Assembly: GCF_913063105.1 (NCBI RefSeq)
Contig: NZ_CAJXYQ010000027.1
Span: 1 to 38,738 of the forward strand
Source of the DNA: an uncultured Draconibacterium sp.
Lineage (GTDB): Bacteria > Bacteroidota > Bacteroidia > Bacteroidales > Prolixibacteraceae
Reading direction: 5' to 3'
Length of the DNA stretch: 38,738 nt
Every line of letters starts with the position of its first letter. Positions within the stretch are counted from its first letter, which is position 1. The translations under genes and the position numbers were made by a program. Under the pieces are notes generated by a model that was given only the letters and a program-made list of their open reading frames with translations, did no database searches and was not told where the DNA came from. This document shows, in pieces, positions 26,547-34,448 of this stretch.

Positions 26547-27719
26547 TTATATTGATTCAATAGCTTCAATAAAGCTATTACATACATAAGACCAATCTTT
26601 TTGTTTTAAGTCAAAGGGATAATTGATTCTTTTCTTCTGTAGCGCATTTTCAATCTCAGAAATAAATGTGTCTGAATCAAAGGTAACAGGTATGTTAAGG
26701 TCTTTTAATTCTTCAGTATCGTGATATGAAACTATCGGTTTTTGAGCAGCAATGGCCTGATAATATTTAGCTGTTATTCCCCATGGATATCTTTCATACC
26801 AATATCGAGGATTTGGTACCATTATAACATCCGCATTTGTAATCCATTGAGGAACCGATGACCGTTCAATACCTTTAATGTGAATTATGTTATCTTGTTT
26901 TTTATATGATTCTTGAAAAGTGCGAGGTATTTCCAGTGGACAAACAATGATAAAATTTATAACTTTTGATTTTTTTGATGCAGCTAGGAGCATTTCCCAA
27001 TCTATGGGTCTTGCTCCTACATACAAAACAGTATTGGGAATGTTTAATTGTTTGGGTTTTGGGTATTTATGTTTGAATTGTTTTATATCAACTCCATTTG
27101 AAATTATTTTATAGTTAACCAAAGCTTCAAAGTTGGTAAACTCCTTTTTATAAAGCTCGAGCCCATCTTTGTTTACCAGTAATACCAAATCGGCATTCTT
27201 GAGTAATTCAAGTTCTTGTTTTCGAAAACGTTTACCATAATCAAAAGCAATTAAAGGATCAGAGGGTCTGTAGATTATTTTAGAATTTGGAAATAATTTT
27301 TTAATTGAATTGTATAGTAATACCGAAGCAGTTGATTCGAATACAAAATATTCCGCATTTGAAAAATGCTGAGTTGCATATCTTCCTAAACCAGGAATGG
27401 TTATACGTTCAAAGAAGTTGAGAATACTTGCTGGGAAATACTTGAAATATCTTGGAGGAATTGGTAACCCTAATGATAAAACAGTTCCATTAAATAATGA
27501 ATGGTCATTTATTTCATAAAAAACTCCACGTAATAATTTTACAATCTTTTTGTAGTTGAACGTATCAGTTTTTCTGAATAAGGTCCAGAACTGCCGAGGG
27601 AACGAAAAGAATACAGTATTATAGCCAACTTTTGCTGAATGTTCTGCAAATTTGTGAAACCCTCCCTGACGTTTGGCTTCCCAGTTGTGATAGGTAAGGA
27701 AAACAATTTTTTTGTTCAT
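26547..27719 (-). CDS. Glycosyltransferase, possibly GumK-like
   Basis: 390 aa, GT-B fold. The N-terminus FLTYHNWEAKRQGGFHKFAEH resembles GumK-type glucuronosyltransferases of exopolysaccharide pathways. The C-terminal half has VLYVGARPIDWEMLLAAS and YPWGITAKYYQAIAAQKPIVSYHDT, the nucleotide-binding part. Donor specificity is uncertain. If GumK-like, it would add glucuronic acid and make the polymer acidic. It is 18 bases before the polymerase gene. Confidence 0.75.
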   Translation of the reverse strand: MNKKIVFLTYHNWEAKRQGGFHKFAEHSAKVGYNTVFFSFPRQFWTLFRKTDTFNYKKIVKLLRGVFYEINDHSLFNGTVLSLGLPIPPRYFKYFPASILNFFERITIPGLGRYATQHFSNAEYFVFESTASVLLYNSIKKLFPNSKIIYRPSDPLIAFDYGKRFRKQELELLKNADLVLLVNKDGLELYKKEFTNFEALVNYKIISNGVDIKQFKHKYPKPKQLNIPNTVLYVGARPIDWEMLLAASKKSKVINFIIVCPLEIPRTFQESYKKQDNIIHIKGIERSSVPQWITNADVIMVPNPRYWYERYPWGITAKYYQAIAAQKPIVSYHDTEELKDLNIPVTFDSDTFISEIENALQKKRINYPFDLKQKDWSYVCNSFIEAIESI

Positions 27720-27767
27720 GCAAATTTGATTAGGCTGTAAGTGCTTTCATTATTTTATCAAGGAATA

Positions 27768-28466
27768 TTAAGTCAGACTATTGTATAATTGTTCTGCTTT
27801 GTAATAAATAGGAATACTTTCTATTTCTTTTATAATCTCTTTTTTTAGCATTTCCTTCTTGTCTGAAGGTATACCATGCTTCTCTGTATTATCCTTTCCA
27901 AGATTTTTATTGTCTCTTTTTTTTATTTCTTGAAATGTTAGTTTTTTTATATTTCCATCCATAATTTGAGGGAAATCTAAACCATACTTGATATTAATTT
28001 TTTTGATTGCTCCCGGGTAATTATTAATTATCTCGGAAAATGTTATTATTAAAACTTTCTTTTTTACTTTGGATACGTAGCTGTAAAATGAGATATAATC
28101 TTTTATCAAGTTCTTAATATTACTATGATTTTGCATCAAAATAAAAGAAGCAATGGCATCTGAAGGTTTTCGAATAAGTATTACTATGGGGATGTTATAT
28201 TTTAATCCAACTTTGATTTGGGCTACTGAATGATTGTGATGAGCTATTTTTATGATAGGTCTATTTTTTATACGAAAGGTGACCCTTAGGGCATTGACAA
28301 AGAATGAGTTTGCAGACCTGGGGAATCCTTCAGTAACAATATCAGTATCCTTTTGACATATTCGCTCATTATAGTTTCCGTTCAATTTAAGTAGGGTAAA
28401 ATATATTTTTGGATTTGAGATTATGTGCCTTTTCAAACAAGATTTTACGTAAAAATATTTGGTCAT
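27768..28466 (-). CDS. Sulfotransferase-like protein
   Basis: 232 aa. Predicted to transfer sulfate from PAPS to a sugar hydroxyl. TEGFPRSANSFFVNALR is a 5'-phosphosulfate loop, and LIRKPSDAIASF has the Arg and Ser of the 3'-phosphate site. It is shorter than many sulfotransferases but has both PAPS motifs. It lies between two glycosyltransferase genes. CysC and CysQ, which make PAPS and clear PAP, are encoded further along the same strand. Confidence 0.72.
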   Translation of the reverse strand: MTKYFYVKSCLKRHIISNPKIYFTLLKLNGNYNERICQKDTDIVTEGFPRSANSFFVNALRVTFRIKNRPIIKIAHHNHSVAQIKVGLKYNIPIVILIRKPSDAIASFILMQNHSNIKNLIKDYISFYSYVSKVKKKVLIITFSEIINNYPGAIKKINIKYGLDFPQIMDGNIKKLTFQEIKKRDNKNLGKDNTEKHGIPSDKKEMLKKEIIKEIESIPIYYKAEQLYNSLT

Positions 28467-28529
28467 GACTAAATGTGATATGTTATTGAAAAAAGATAGG
28501 TTGCTTATGCGGTAAGGTATAATTGTATT

Positions 28530-29525
28530 TTAGTTATCAGTTATAAACTTAAACTTTTTTCCAAAATTATCCCATGTATTGATTGATAGATATCTTCTAA
28601 GACTACAAAGATCAAAATTGGGATTTTTTAGCTTCAATTTTAAATCACCAAAAGAGTTAAAAGTCGTAACAATACCTTCGTCTTCTAAGTCTACAAATGC
28701 TCCTGTATTGGGACCAAAAATTGGTTTCATTGCAGCAAGGCTATAGGTTAAAGCACCAGAGGAAAGGATACTTTCTTTATTATATGTAAATAAAATGTAT
28801 TTTGTTTTGGATAAAAATGCATTAATCTCAGAGTCATCGTGATATCTATTAATGAACTTAATACTATTTAACTTATCCACGTATTCATTGATTTTTCGGG
28901 CATATTTAACATCATTACATTTACCACAAATTGTGATCCTAAAACTAGACAATAAATCATCCGTTGAGCAATATTCTAAGAATTCAGCAATTTTCTTTCT
29001 CGGACTAACTTCTCCCCACATAAGAATGTCATACAATTCTTCTTTGGATTGTGGAATTATTTGATTAGGATAGATAGGGTGAGGAATGAAATATGCATTT
29101 TTATAATAGTTTTCTTTTGCATATCGTACTCCTTCTTTACAATGTGTAATTATAGTTCTCGTAAAAAATGCGGTAATATTTGTGGAAAGAGTGGAATATC
29201 TGCTCTTTTTAGAATGATGTGTTTTATTATGCAGAATCCAAATTATATGTTTATTTAATACTCTTCCGTACAACAATAAAAACAGGTATATTAGAAGTTG
29301 TAGCTTTCCGTACTTTTTGAAAACTATCGACTCAGGCCAGTTTATTATCCATATTTTAGCTTTTCTGTTTTTCAATAATCCTAGTATTCCTCTACCCTTT
29401 TTCTCAGAAATATTGTAACCAGCTATTTTAAGGGATTCTTTAAGTAAAACAATATATGGATTCTTATTTGCATTTTTTATCTCGGAGTTTTTATTAATAT
29501 TCGGGTGGATATAAATATTTTGCAT
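28530..29525 (-). CDS. GT4-like glycosyltransferase
   Basis: 331 aa, GT-B-type. The N-terminal domain has a hydrophobic stretch (LQLLIYLFLLLYGRVLNKHI) followed by IIWILHNKTHH, as in membrane-associated GT4 enzymes. The C-terminal domain has DILMWGEVSPRKKIAEFLEY, FRITICGKC and KYILFTYNKESILSSGALTYSLAAMKPIFG, which takes the place of the usual EX7E motif (the first Glu is present, the second is replaced). Donor unknown. It sits between the two sulfotransferase genes. Confidence 0.75.
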   Translation of the reverse strand: MQNIYIHPNINKNSEIKNANKNPYIVLLKESLKIAGYNISEKKGRGILGLLKNRKAKIWIINWPESIVFKKYGKLQLLIYLFLLLYGRVLNKHIIWILHNKTHHSKKSRYSTLSTNITAFFTRTIITHCKEGVRYAKENYYKNAYFIPHPIYPNQIIPQSKEELYDILMWGEVSPRKKIAEFLEYCSTDDLLSSFRITICGKCNDVKYARKINEYVDKLNSIKFINRYHDDSEINAFLSKTKYILFTYNKESILSSGALTYSLAAMKPIFGPNTGAFVDLEDEGIVTTFNSFGDLKLKLKNPNFDLCSLRRYLSINTWDNFGKKFKFITDN

Positions 29526-29586
29526 TTTCCAATAGGTCTTAATTCTGGTTTTATAAAAAGAAAGAATTAGAATATAAGAATAAAAC

Positions 29587-30525
29587 TTAAAGCTCGGTGA
29601 TGATTTTTACTATTTGCATTAAAATTCTTCTTATTAATTTAATGAAATCAATCATCCAATATTTGATTATTCTTGCTATATTTTTTATAAAATAGTTTTT
29701 ATCCGTTTCATATTCAAGTAGCTTAATTTCATTTTTTAGAAGAAAATAAATTAGGGAGTTGATATTTTTGTTTTCACAAATTTGCCAACTATAAATCTTT
29801 GATTTTTCTATCTCACCAGTATTGTTTTTCCAAGGTTCAAGGGTCGTTATAAAATTTTTAGTATCTGAATTATTGAAAGAAGAAAGCATTTTTGTGGTGT
29901 ATTTGATTTCAATAAACTCACATACCTTTTTTAATGTGAAATGAGGATTCTCTAACAAATCTTCGTATTTGATAGAAATAAAATTTTTAGGCTTGGCGCC
30001 TTTATAATGTTGCATCACCTTAATATTCGATGAATACATTTTTTTAAATTTTAAAGGAGATTTTGTTCCAAAATCCACTTTCAGGTGAGATTGAAAAACT
30101 GCTCTAGGATCTCGAGTGATATTTATAATTTTCGCATTAGGAAATATTTCTAGGATCTGTTCTATATGCCTGAAATGGCTTGGTGTTTTTTCTCCATATC
30201 TGTTAATTCCTTTTAATCTTGCAGGATAAGAAGCTAAGTATTCGAAGAACTCGGCATATCCTTTTATTTCTCTTGAATATTCGCTTATTTTTTCCCATTC
30301 TGAATTTGTATATGGGAAATAGGAAAGAAATCGATTACTTCTCAGATTCAGATATTTCTTAATTACTTCTGATTCAGGTGTGTTACGATATTTTTTCTGA
30401 TTAATAAAACGGAAGAAATGTGTTTCAGTTCCAAAATAAATTTGTCCAGAAGCATTAATTAATTGAGTAAGTAATGTGGTGCCTGATCTTGACACACCGA
30501 CTATGAAAGTTGGTTCTTGTCTCAT
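29587..30525 (-). CDS. Sulfotransferase family protein
   Basis: 312 aa. PAPS-dependent sulfotransferase. The N-terminal 5'-phosphosulfate loop FIVGVSRSGTTLLTQLI is textbook. Also GEKTPSHFRHIEQILEIFPN, the 3'-phosphate motif IINITRDPRAVFQSH and IKYEDLLENP. The C-terminus has a hydrophobic or basic tail (YWMIDFIKLIRRILMQIVKI) that may contact the membrane. With the other sulfotransferase and cysC/cysQ it points to a sulfated polysaccharide. It follows the flippase gene by 38 bases. Confidence 0.88.
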   Translation of the reverse strand: MRQEPTFIVGVSRSGTTLLTQLINASGQIYFGTETHFFRFINQKKYRNTPESEVIKKYLNLRSNRFLSYFPYTNSEWEKISEYSREIKGYAEFFEYLASYPARLKGINRYGEKTPSHFRHIEQILEIFPNAKIINITRDPRAVFQSHLKVDFGTKSPLKFKKMYSSNIKVMQHYKGAKPKNFISIKYEDLLENPHFTLKKVCEFIEIKYTTKMLSSFNNSDTKNFITTLEPWKNNTGEIEKSKIYSWQICENKNINSLIYFLLKNEIKLLEYETDKNYFIKNIARIIKYWMIDFIKLIRRILMQIVKIITEL

Positions 30526-30563
30526 ATTTACTAATTAAAAGATCTATTCTAAAATTACAATAC

Positions 30564-31949
30564 TTATTTATCCCATATGGTTGGTATGGTTAAAATTCCA
30601 GTTTTCAATTTTACGATTATTACTTTAGCAATGTTTTCGCCCAAAATGGTAATAGCAGTTGCGAAAGCGGCACCAATTGCACCAAAATATTTAATAAGCA
30701 AGTAATTAGATATTAAATTAACGCAAACAAAGGATAACGAAATATAACCTTGAATTTTCTCAAAGCCACACATAATAAGTATCAAACCTGTACAACCAGT
30801 AGAGATGTTGAAGAACTGTCCAATACTAAGGACTAATAGGATTATATATGCCTCAGTGAATTCATCACCCCATAAGCTTAAAAATATTTTCCCACTAAAA
30901 AGAAAGAGTAATAGAAATCCAAATGCAGTTAAGATTAATCCCCCAGTAACTCTTTGTACCATTTTTCTCATCTCAGTAATCTTTCTCTTAGCAAAGAGCG
31001 AAGCTAGTTTGGGTGCAATCGCCGCATTTGATACTTGCAGTATAAAGCTCGTCAATAATGCAATTCGTGCAGCAACGCTAAATAATCCAACTTCTTTTGA
31101 ACTTTCAAGCCATCCCAGTAATATAATACTGGCATTTGATGCAATTACTGCTGTTGCAGATACCAGTAGAAGAGGGGTGCCAGTTTTTAGCATTGGCTGC
31201 AGATTCCATACCTTTGCGCCTTGAAAAGAAAAAAGTTTTCTCCAATAAAAAAAAATTGTAGTTGTAACAATGATTCGGCCAGTAGCATACAATATCGCAA
31301 CTCTTACAACATCAATATCACTCTTTGAAATATGTAAAATAATTAGGCAAAAACCAAGCACCCACGTGCTTAAAGTTTCATTTACTAATGCACTTTGCCA
31401 TATTTTTCGAAAACCTTTTAACCCTGCCGCAAAAATGCGAGAGTAAGTTTGTGGTACAATCATAACTAAGGCAATCATAAGAGGGGTTTTCAGTTCCGGC
31501 TCATGAAAAATATTTTCTACCAACCAGGGCGTTGCAAATAATCCCCCAAGTGAAACCGTAATTGCTAGTAGACCATTAAATACCGATGAGGTAAAAATGT
31601 TATCCGCGATTTTTTGCCAATTTTTGTTTTCGTAAGCTATGGCAATATGTTTAATTAAAACATTGTCGAAACCAAACATTGTAAAGACTAGTAGCAAACT
31701 AACAATTCGATTTGACAAGTTAATAATACCCAAACCATCAGCACCAAGGGTACGCCCCAAAAATATGCTAACCCCCAGGCCAATGGCCATGCCAGCCACT
31801 TTTACCACGGTAGAAGCAGAGGATTTTCTCACCACCTCCAGGGTATGGATATCAAGTTTACCCAGTGAAATAGAAACAAAGTTTTTAATGCAAAGCATTA
31901 TTTCACGGGGTAAATTAAGGTATTTATTAAGGGTGGTTTTTATTTTCAT
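30564..31949 (-). CDS. Polysaccharide flippase (Wzx-like, MOP superfamily)
   Basis: 461 aa, about 12-14 membrane segments. It would flip undecaprenyl-linked repeat units across the inner membrane. Typical features: VVKVAGMAIGLGVSIFLGRT in segment 1, LGADGLGIINLSNRIVSLLL, and late segments SIGQFFNISTGCTGLILIMCG and FGAIGAAFATAITILGENIA. It is the first gene of the ten-gene exopolysaccharide cluster. No initiating phosphoglycosyltransferase is encoded in the window, so that gene must be elsewhere. Confidence 0.88.
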   Translation of the reverse strand: MKIKTTLNKYLNLPREIMLCIKNFVSISLGKLDIHTLEVVRKSSASTVVKVAGMAIGLGVSIFLGRTLGADGLGIINLSNRIVSLLLVFTMFGFDNVLIKHIAIAYENKNWQKIADNIFTSSVFNGLLAITVSLGGLFATPWLVENIFHEPELKTPLMIALVMIVPQTYSRIFAAGLKGFRKIWQSALVNETLSTWVLGFCLIILHISKSDIDVVRVAILYATGRIIVTTTIFFYWRKLFSFQGAKVWNLQPMLKTGTPLLLVSATAVIASNASIILLGWLESSKEVGLFSVAARIALLTSFILQVSNAAIAPKLASLFAKRKITEMRKMVQRVTGGLILTAFGFLLLFLFSGKIFLSLWGDEFTEAYIILLVLSIGQFFNISTGCTGLILIMCGFEKIQGYISLSFVCVNLISNYLLIKYFGAIGAAFATAITILGENIAKVIIVKLKTGILTIPTIWDK

Positions 31950-32022
31950 AGTTTATCCTCACCTGAGGAGATAAGGCTGCTTTGGTTGTTTCTTTATAAA
32001 TGATCTCGTTTGCATAGTTGTT

Positions 32023-32172
32023 AAGGCTGCCGCGTCGCTCATTCTTCACTCCTCGCAGACTCTTGCAATTAAATTTGTTTTATATACGGATTTTCTTTTT
32101 CCAAAACTTTATTTGGTGCAACGATTCCACGAGGGATCCCGAGATTCGGGAGACCGAAGTGGTCTCATGTTA
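32023..32172 (+). repeat. Dispersed composite repeat (family 2), copy 1
   Basis: Starts AGGCTGCCGCGTC-GCTCATTCTTC, continues CCTCGCAGACTCTTGCA, then about 60 AT-rich bases, TTCCACGAGGGATCCCGAG, and ends GGTCTCATG. The same order of blocks recurs at 34813-34961. GAGACC/GGTCTC forms a hairpin near its end. No coding potential. Confidence 0.65.
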
Positions 32173-32210
32173 CATAGCAGGGCTTGCCAAAAAGATTATG
32201 TCTTTTCTCC

Positions 32211-32306
32211 CCCCGCTTGCGCCGATTTGTAATTGCTGTGTCATTCGAAAGAATGAATTTTTTTAGCGATTAACTGAAGTACACCTTGCAAATGTGCGCC
32301 AGCTGG
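32211..32306 (+). repeat. REP/BIME-like element, variant type B, copy 1
   Basis: Begins GCTTGCGCCGATTTGTAAT; the type B centre reads TCATTCGAAAGAATGAATTT with AGCGATTAACTGAAG, and the end reads TGTGCGCCAGCTGG. It is followed by GCGGTCTCATGCCCA, also seen at 34936. Confidence 0.75.
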
Positions 32307-32376
32307 GCTAGAAGCGGTCTCATGCCCAACGGGAGGACCTGCCTATACTATTGTGTCTTATTATGCACTTTTTCTT

Positions 32377-32530
32377 CTCCTGCCGTTGCGGCAGCACTTC
32401 CTGTTACCGGGGTACCCCATCCTGCCAGGGGGTGAGGCGTTCTGCCGGGGGGTGTTGGCTTTCCTGTCGCCGGGGCAGGGCTTCCTGCCGGTAGTTTTAT
32501 CCTTCCTGCCCGGCAGGAAAGCTTGCCGGA
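32377..32530 (-). repeat. Degenerate 21-bp-period array B
   Basis: In the sense of the 251-aa gene the units read (C)CCCCGGCAGGAA plus a variable spacer. On the plus strand the CTG of TTCCTGCC falls at 32380, 32401, 32422, 32442, 32464, 32485 and 32506: steps of 21, 21, 20, 22, 21, 21. The gene-proximal end near 32525 is less regular. The core is shared with array A at 21783-21940. Confidence 0.8.
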
Positions 32531-32559
32531 GTGGCAGGAAGGGTAAAAGGGTAGCAGGA

Positions 32560-32583
32560 CGGCTCCCGTAATGACAGGAGCCG
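32560..32583 (-). terminator. GC-rich hairpin right after paralogue B
   Basis: CGGCTCC (32560-32566) pairs with GGAGCCG (32577-32583), 12 bases beyond the stop codon of the 251-aa gene and before array B. It has no T-run in the gene's direction, so it is a hairpin more than a proven terminator. It corresponds in position to the hairpin after paralogue A. Confidence 0.5.
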
Positions 32584-32594
32584 CCTGCTATGGG

Positions 32595-33350
32595 CTATTC
32601 GTTTGTATCAGTGTTCATATTCGTATCGTCGGTACCGCTTTTTCGTTTTCTGCGTGTCCAGTACGAAAGGGTATACCCTTTGTAACGGGTTTTATCGTTC
32701 CAAAAAAGAAACTTTCCCGCCTCGCGGATTTCATCTGATAGTTCTTTTAAGTGGGTGTAGGCCTTATCGCGCAGTACCTTTGATTGGTTCTGTATGGCTT
32801 TATCGCCATTGGCCTCGGCCAGCAGTGTTGCCTTGTTGTCCGATTCGCTTTCGGCCGTATCGAGCAAACTCAAATCGAAGCCCATTGCTGTTAATGGTTC
32901 CGGGTTTTCTTTCCCCAATACACTCAGGTCGCTTAAATCCTGTATCAGGTCGTCGTTTCCTTCGCCTTCGGCAATGGCCCTTACCCGGCTCAATAGTGCA
33001 GGGTCTTTGCGGTAGGCATACCGTAAGGTGCGCAAAAGCTCATCCCTAAGCTCAAAGGCTGCCGGGGCTTCTTCTGTCCAGCGTTTCTGAGCTTCCTGTT
33101 GCGAGTTGTAGTCTTTGTTCCAAACACTCTGGGCATAACGTGCCGCCCCGGTTCGTACGGGCAGGTCGTCGAGCATTTCACGGGTAAGCCCCAGTGTTTT
33201 TAACTTCGAAAAGTCGTCGAGCGCCCAATGGTACAAATTCTCACTACTTTGCAGGTAGTTGTCCATGGGAAGGTTAGGAACTAAGGTTTCTTCGTCGGGA
33301 ATTGCCATAATGGTTTCCTCTTTGGCTAAATAATCGTCTTGATTTGCCAT
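32595..33350 (-). CDS. Hypothetical protein, paralogue B of an array-associated family
   Basis: 251 aa; unrecognised soluble, helix-rich, acidic protein, full-length paralogue of the 228-aa product at 21069. It has a slightly longer N-terminal segment (AKEETIMAIPDEE) and a basic C-terminal tail (YWTRRKRKSGTDD) absent from the other. Shared blocks: EEAPAAFELRDELL, AYRKDPALLSRVRAIAEGEG, LIQDLSDLSVLGKENPEPL, NQSKVLRDKAYTHL and FLFWNDK. The start at MANQDDY aligns with MSYLDDF of paralogue A. It points toward the exopolysaccharide cluster from its upstream side, followed by a hairpin and array B. No enzymatic motif is visible. The arrangement gene-hairpin-array twice, in inverted orientation around one cluster, suggests a functional or mobile unit, but this is inference. 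Confidence 0.85.
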   Translation of the reverse strand: MANQDDYLAKEETIMAIPDEETLVPNLPMDNYLQSSENLYHWALDDFSKLKTLGLTREMLDDLPVRTGAARYAQSVWNKDYNSQQEAQKRWTEEAPAAFELRDELLRTLRYAYRKDPALLSRVRAIAEGEGNDDLIQDLSDLSVLGKENPEPLTAMGFDLSLLDTAESESDNKATLLAEANGDKAIQNQSKVLRDKAYTHLKELSDEIREAGKFLFWNDKTRYKGYTLSYWTRRKRKSGTDDTNMNTDTNE

Positions 33351-33381
33351 AATTTGTTACTTTTAACTTGTTATTAATGAT

Positions 33382-33445
33382 GTTTCCTAATGGAAACGTT
33401 ATTTAACTCTACCGGTGGGTTGATTCAGAACTCACCGGTTTTTTT
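33382..33445 (-). promoter_or_regulatory. Two hairpins in the leader of paralogue B
   Basis: GTTTCC-TAAT-GGAAAC (33382-33397) and an 11-bp stem ACCGGTGGGTT/AACTCACCGGT (33411-33421 with 33429-33439, one G-T pair) lie 32-95 bases upstream of the ATG at 33350. The second is followed on the plus strand by TTTTTTT, so it could also stop plus-strand transcription toward 33.5 kb. Confidence 0.4.
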
Positions 33446-33589
33446 ATTTTAGCTAAATTCTTTCTCAAAGAAGCCGATTGTTACGGGGTAAGAATTTCTT
33501 TATTTCCGAAGATCAGCGTTTGCTTTGAATTAACAAGAAAAAGTTACAAAACTATGGCATTTTAATTCTAATATGAAATTATGTTAGAG

Positions 33590-33611
33590 AACAGGATTGG
33601 CCTGTTTTTTT
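33590..33611 (+). terminator. Terminator-like hairpin
   Basis: AACAGG-ATTGG-CCTGTT followed by a T-run on the plus strand. No plus-strand gene is seen upstream, so its client is unknown. The rest of 33446-33693 is AT-rich without a gene. Confidence 0.4.
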
Positions 33612-33653
33612 CAAAAAGTCTCTTATAAATTAATAGAAATAGCAGTTTCAAAA
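33609..33653 (+). repeat. Short dispersed repeat (family 3), copy 1
   Basis: TTTTTCAAAAAGTCTCTTAT and the following AATAGCAGTTTCAAAA match 38547-38591 (TTTTTCAGAAAGTCTCTTGA, then CAATAGCAGTTTTAAAA) with a few differences. Both copies precede a REP element. Confidence 0.65.
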
Positions 33654-33694
33654 GTTATGGACTCACTCTGCTGGTGTGCGCTTCCATCGTGTTC

Positions 33695-33792
33695 CCCCCG
33701 CTCGCGCCGTTTTAGAATCGGTGTGTCATTCGAAAGAATGAATTTTTTTAGCGATTGACTGAAGCACACATAACAAATGTGCGCCAGCTGGC
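33695..33792 (+). repeat. REP/BIME-like element, type B, copy 2
   Basis: GCTCGCGCCG start, centre TCATTCGAAAGAATGAATTT, AGCGATTGACTGAAG, end TGTGCGCCAGCTGG; nearly the same as 32211-32306. TACGGTTCCGCGAGCC follows, as at 34911. Confidence 0.75.
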
Positions 33793-33820
33793 GTACGGTT
33801 CCGCGAGCCCCCAAAAGGCT

Positions 33821-34087
33821 TTATGGAAAGTATTTGTATATATCTGATCGATGATCGAAGGCGGCCAAAATGATTTTTTGTTTTTCTATACAGATTCCGA
33901 TGCGATAATTACCCATTCTGATCCGTTAAAAAGATTTGTGTCCTTTAAGCTTTTTTAGATGGTGAATTTCCGAGAGCTCATTTGCCTTTACTATTTCCTG
34001 AATGACGGTATATAACTTTGATCTTATCTTTTTATCGTTGATTCTGTCAAGCTGTTTTCGAAATTTGTTTGTGATTTCGATCTGCAT
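33821..34087 (-). pseudogene. RelE/ParE-type toxin gene with an in-frame stop codon
   Basis: From the ATG at 34087 the frame reads MQIEITNKFRKQLDRINDKK and continues to HHLKKLKGHKSF, then meets TAA at 33928-33926. It goes on in the same frame as RIRMGNYRIGICIEKQKIIL and ends DHRSDIYKYFP at TAA 33821. Bridging that one codon gives 88 residues, the usual RelE size, with the classic LKGxxxF(Y)RIRxGxYRIG and R-D-I-Y-K-Y-F-P motifs. The broken codon stands where the family has Tyr (TAC or TAT to TAA is one change). It starts 1 base after the stop of the antitoxin-like gene. The truncated 53-aa product lacks the catalytic C-terminal half, so the toxin is predicted dead. Confidence 0.85.
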
Positions 34088-34088
34088 C

Positions 34089-34307
34089 TCAAGAATCTTT
34101 GAGTGATCGAATGAAATCTTGTTTTTCTTCTTCTGCTAACATGCCAGACTCCAGACCTTCTTCGATGGAATATGAAATTCCAAGCTCCTCTGCATCGGCA
34201 TTTGATATTTTGTGTGCGGAAAAGTTCAACTTTTTAGCCAGTTCGAGAATCAATTTTGCACTGGAAGGCGAATCTCCTCTTAATATGATTGTTTCCATTT
34301 TCTTCAT
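34089..34307 (-). CDS. Small antitoxin-like protein
   Basis: 72 aa (MKKMETIILRGDSPSSAKLI ... EEEKQDFIRSLKDS). Its size, acidic character and position one base upstream of a RelE/ParE-type gene mark it as the antitoxin of a type II pair, which normally binds the toxin and represses the operon. No named DNA-binding fold can be assigned. A start at the second Met (METIIL) is possible. The gene appears intact although its toxin partner carries a nonsense codon. Confidence 0.7.
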   Translation of the reverse strand: MKKMETIILRGDSPSSAKLILELAKKLNFSAHKISNADAEELGISYSIEEGLESGMLAEEEKQDFIRSLKDS

Positions 34308-34345
34308 TTTTACAAATATACTACTTTTCTAATTTGCCTTTATTC

Positions 34346-34434
34346 CCCCGCTCGCGCCGATTTGTTATCGGTGTGCCATTCTGCACTATTTTTCAGTCTT
34401 TTGGTTAAGGTACGGATTACAAATCCGCACCAGC
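34346..34434 (+). repeat. REP/BIME-like element, type A, copy 3
   Basis: GCTCGCGCCGATTTGTTATC at the left, CTGCACTATTTTTCAGTC in the centre, TACGGATTACAAATCCGCAC at the right. Each end is a small hairpin (CCGATT-TGT-TATCGG-like and CGGATT-ACA-AATCCG), and the two are inverted to each other. Confidence 0.85.
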
Positions 34435-34448
34435 AGAGAATCATGAGT

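Noticed and set aside
32353..32571. 72-aa open frame through array B
   Set aside because: It only reflects the 21-bp period of the array lacking stops; no start context, no likeness to known proteins.
21069..33350. Composite transposon bounded by the two paralogues
   Set aside because: Neither paralogue has a transposase motif (no DDE, HUH or tyrosine-recombinase signature), so a classical transposon is not supported; kept only as a boundary hypothesis.
33623..33814. 63-aa minus-strand frame
   Set aside because: It runs through a type B REP element and has no protein-like features.
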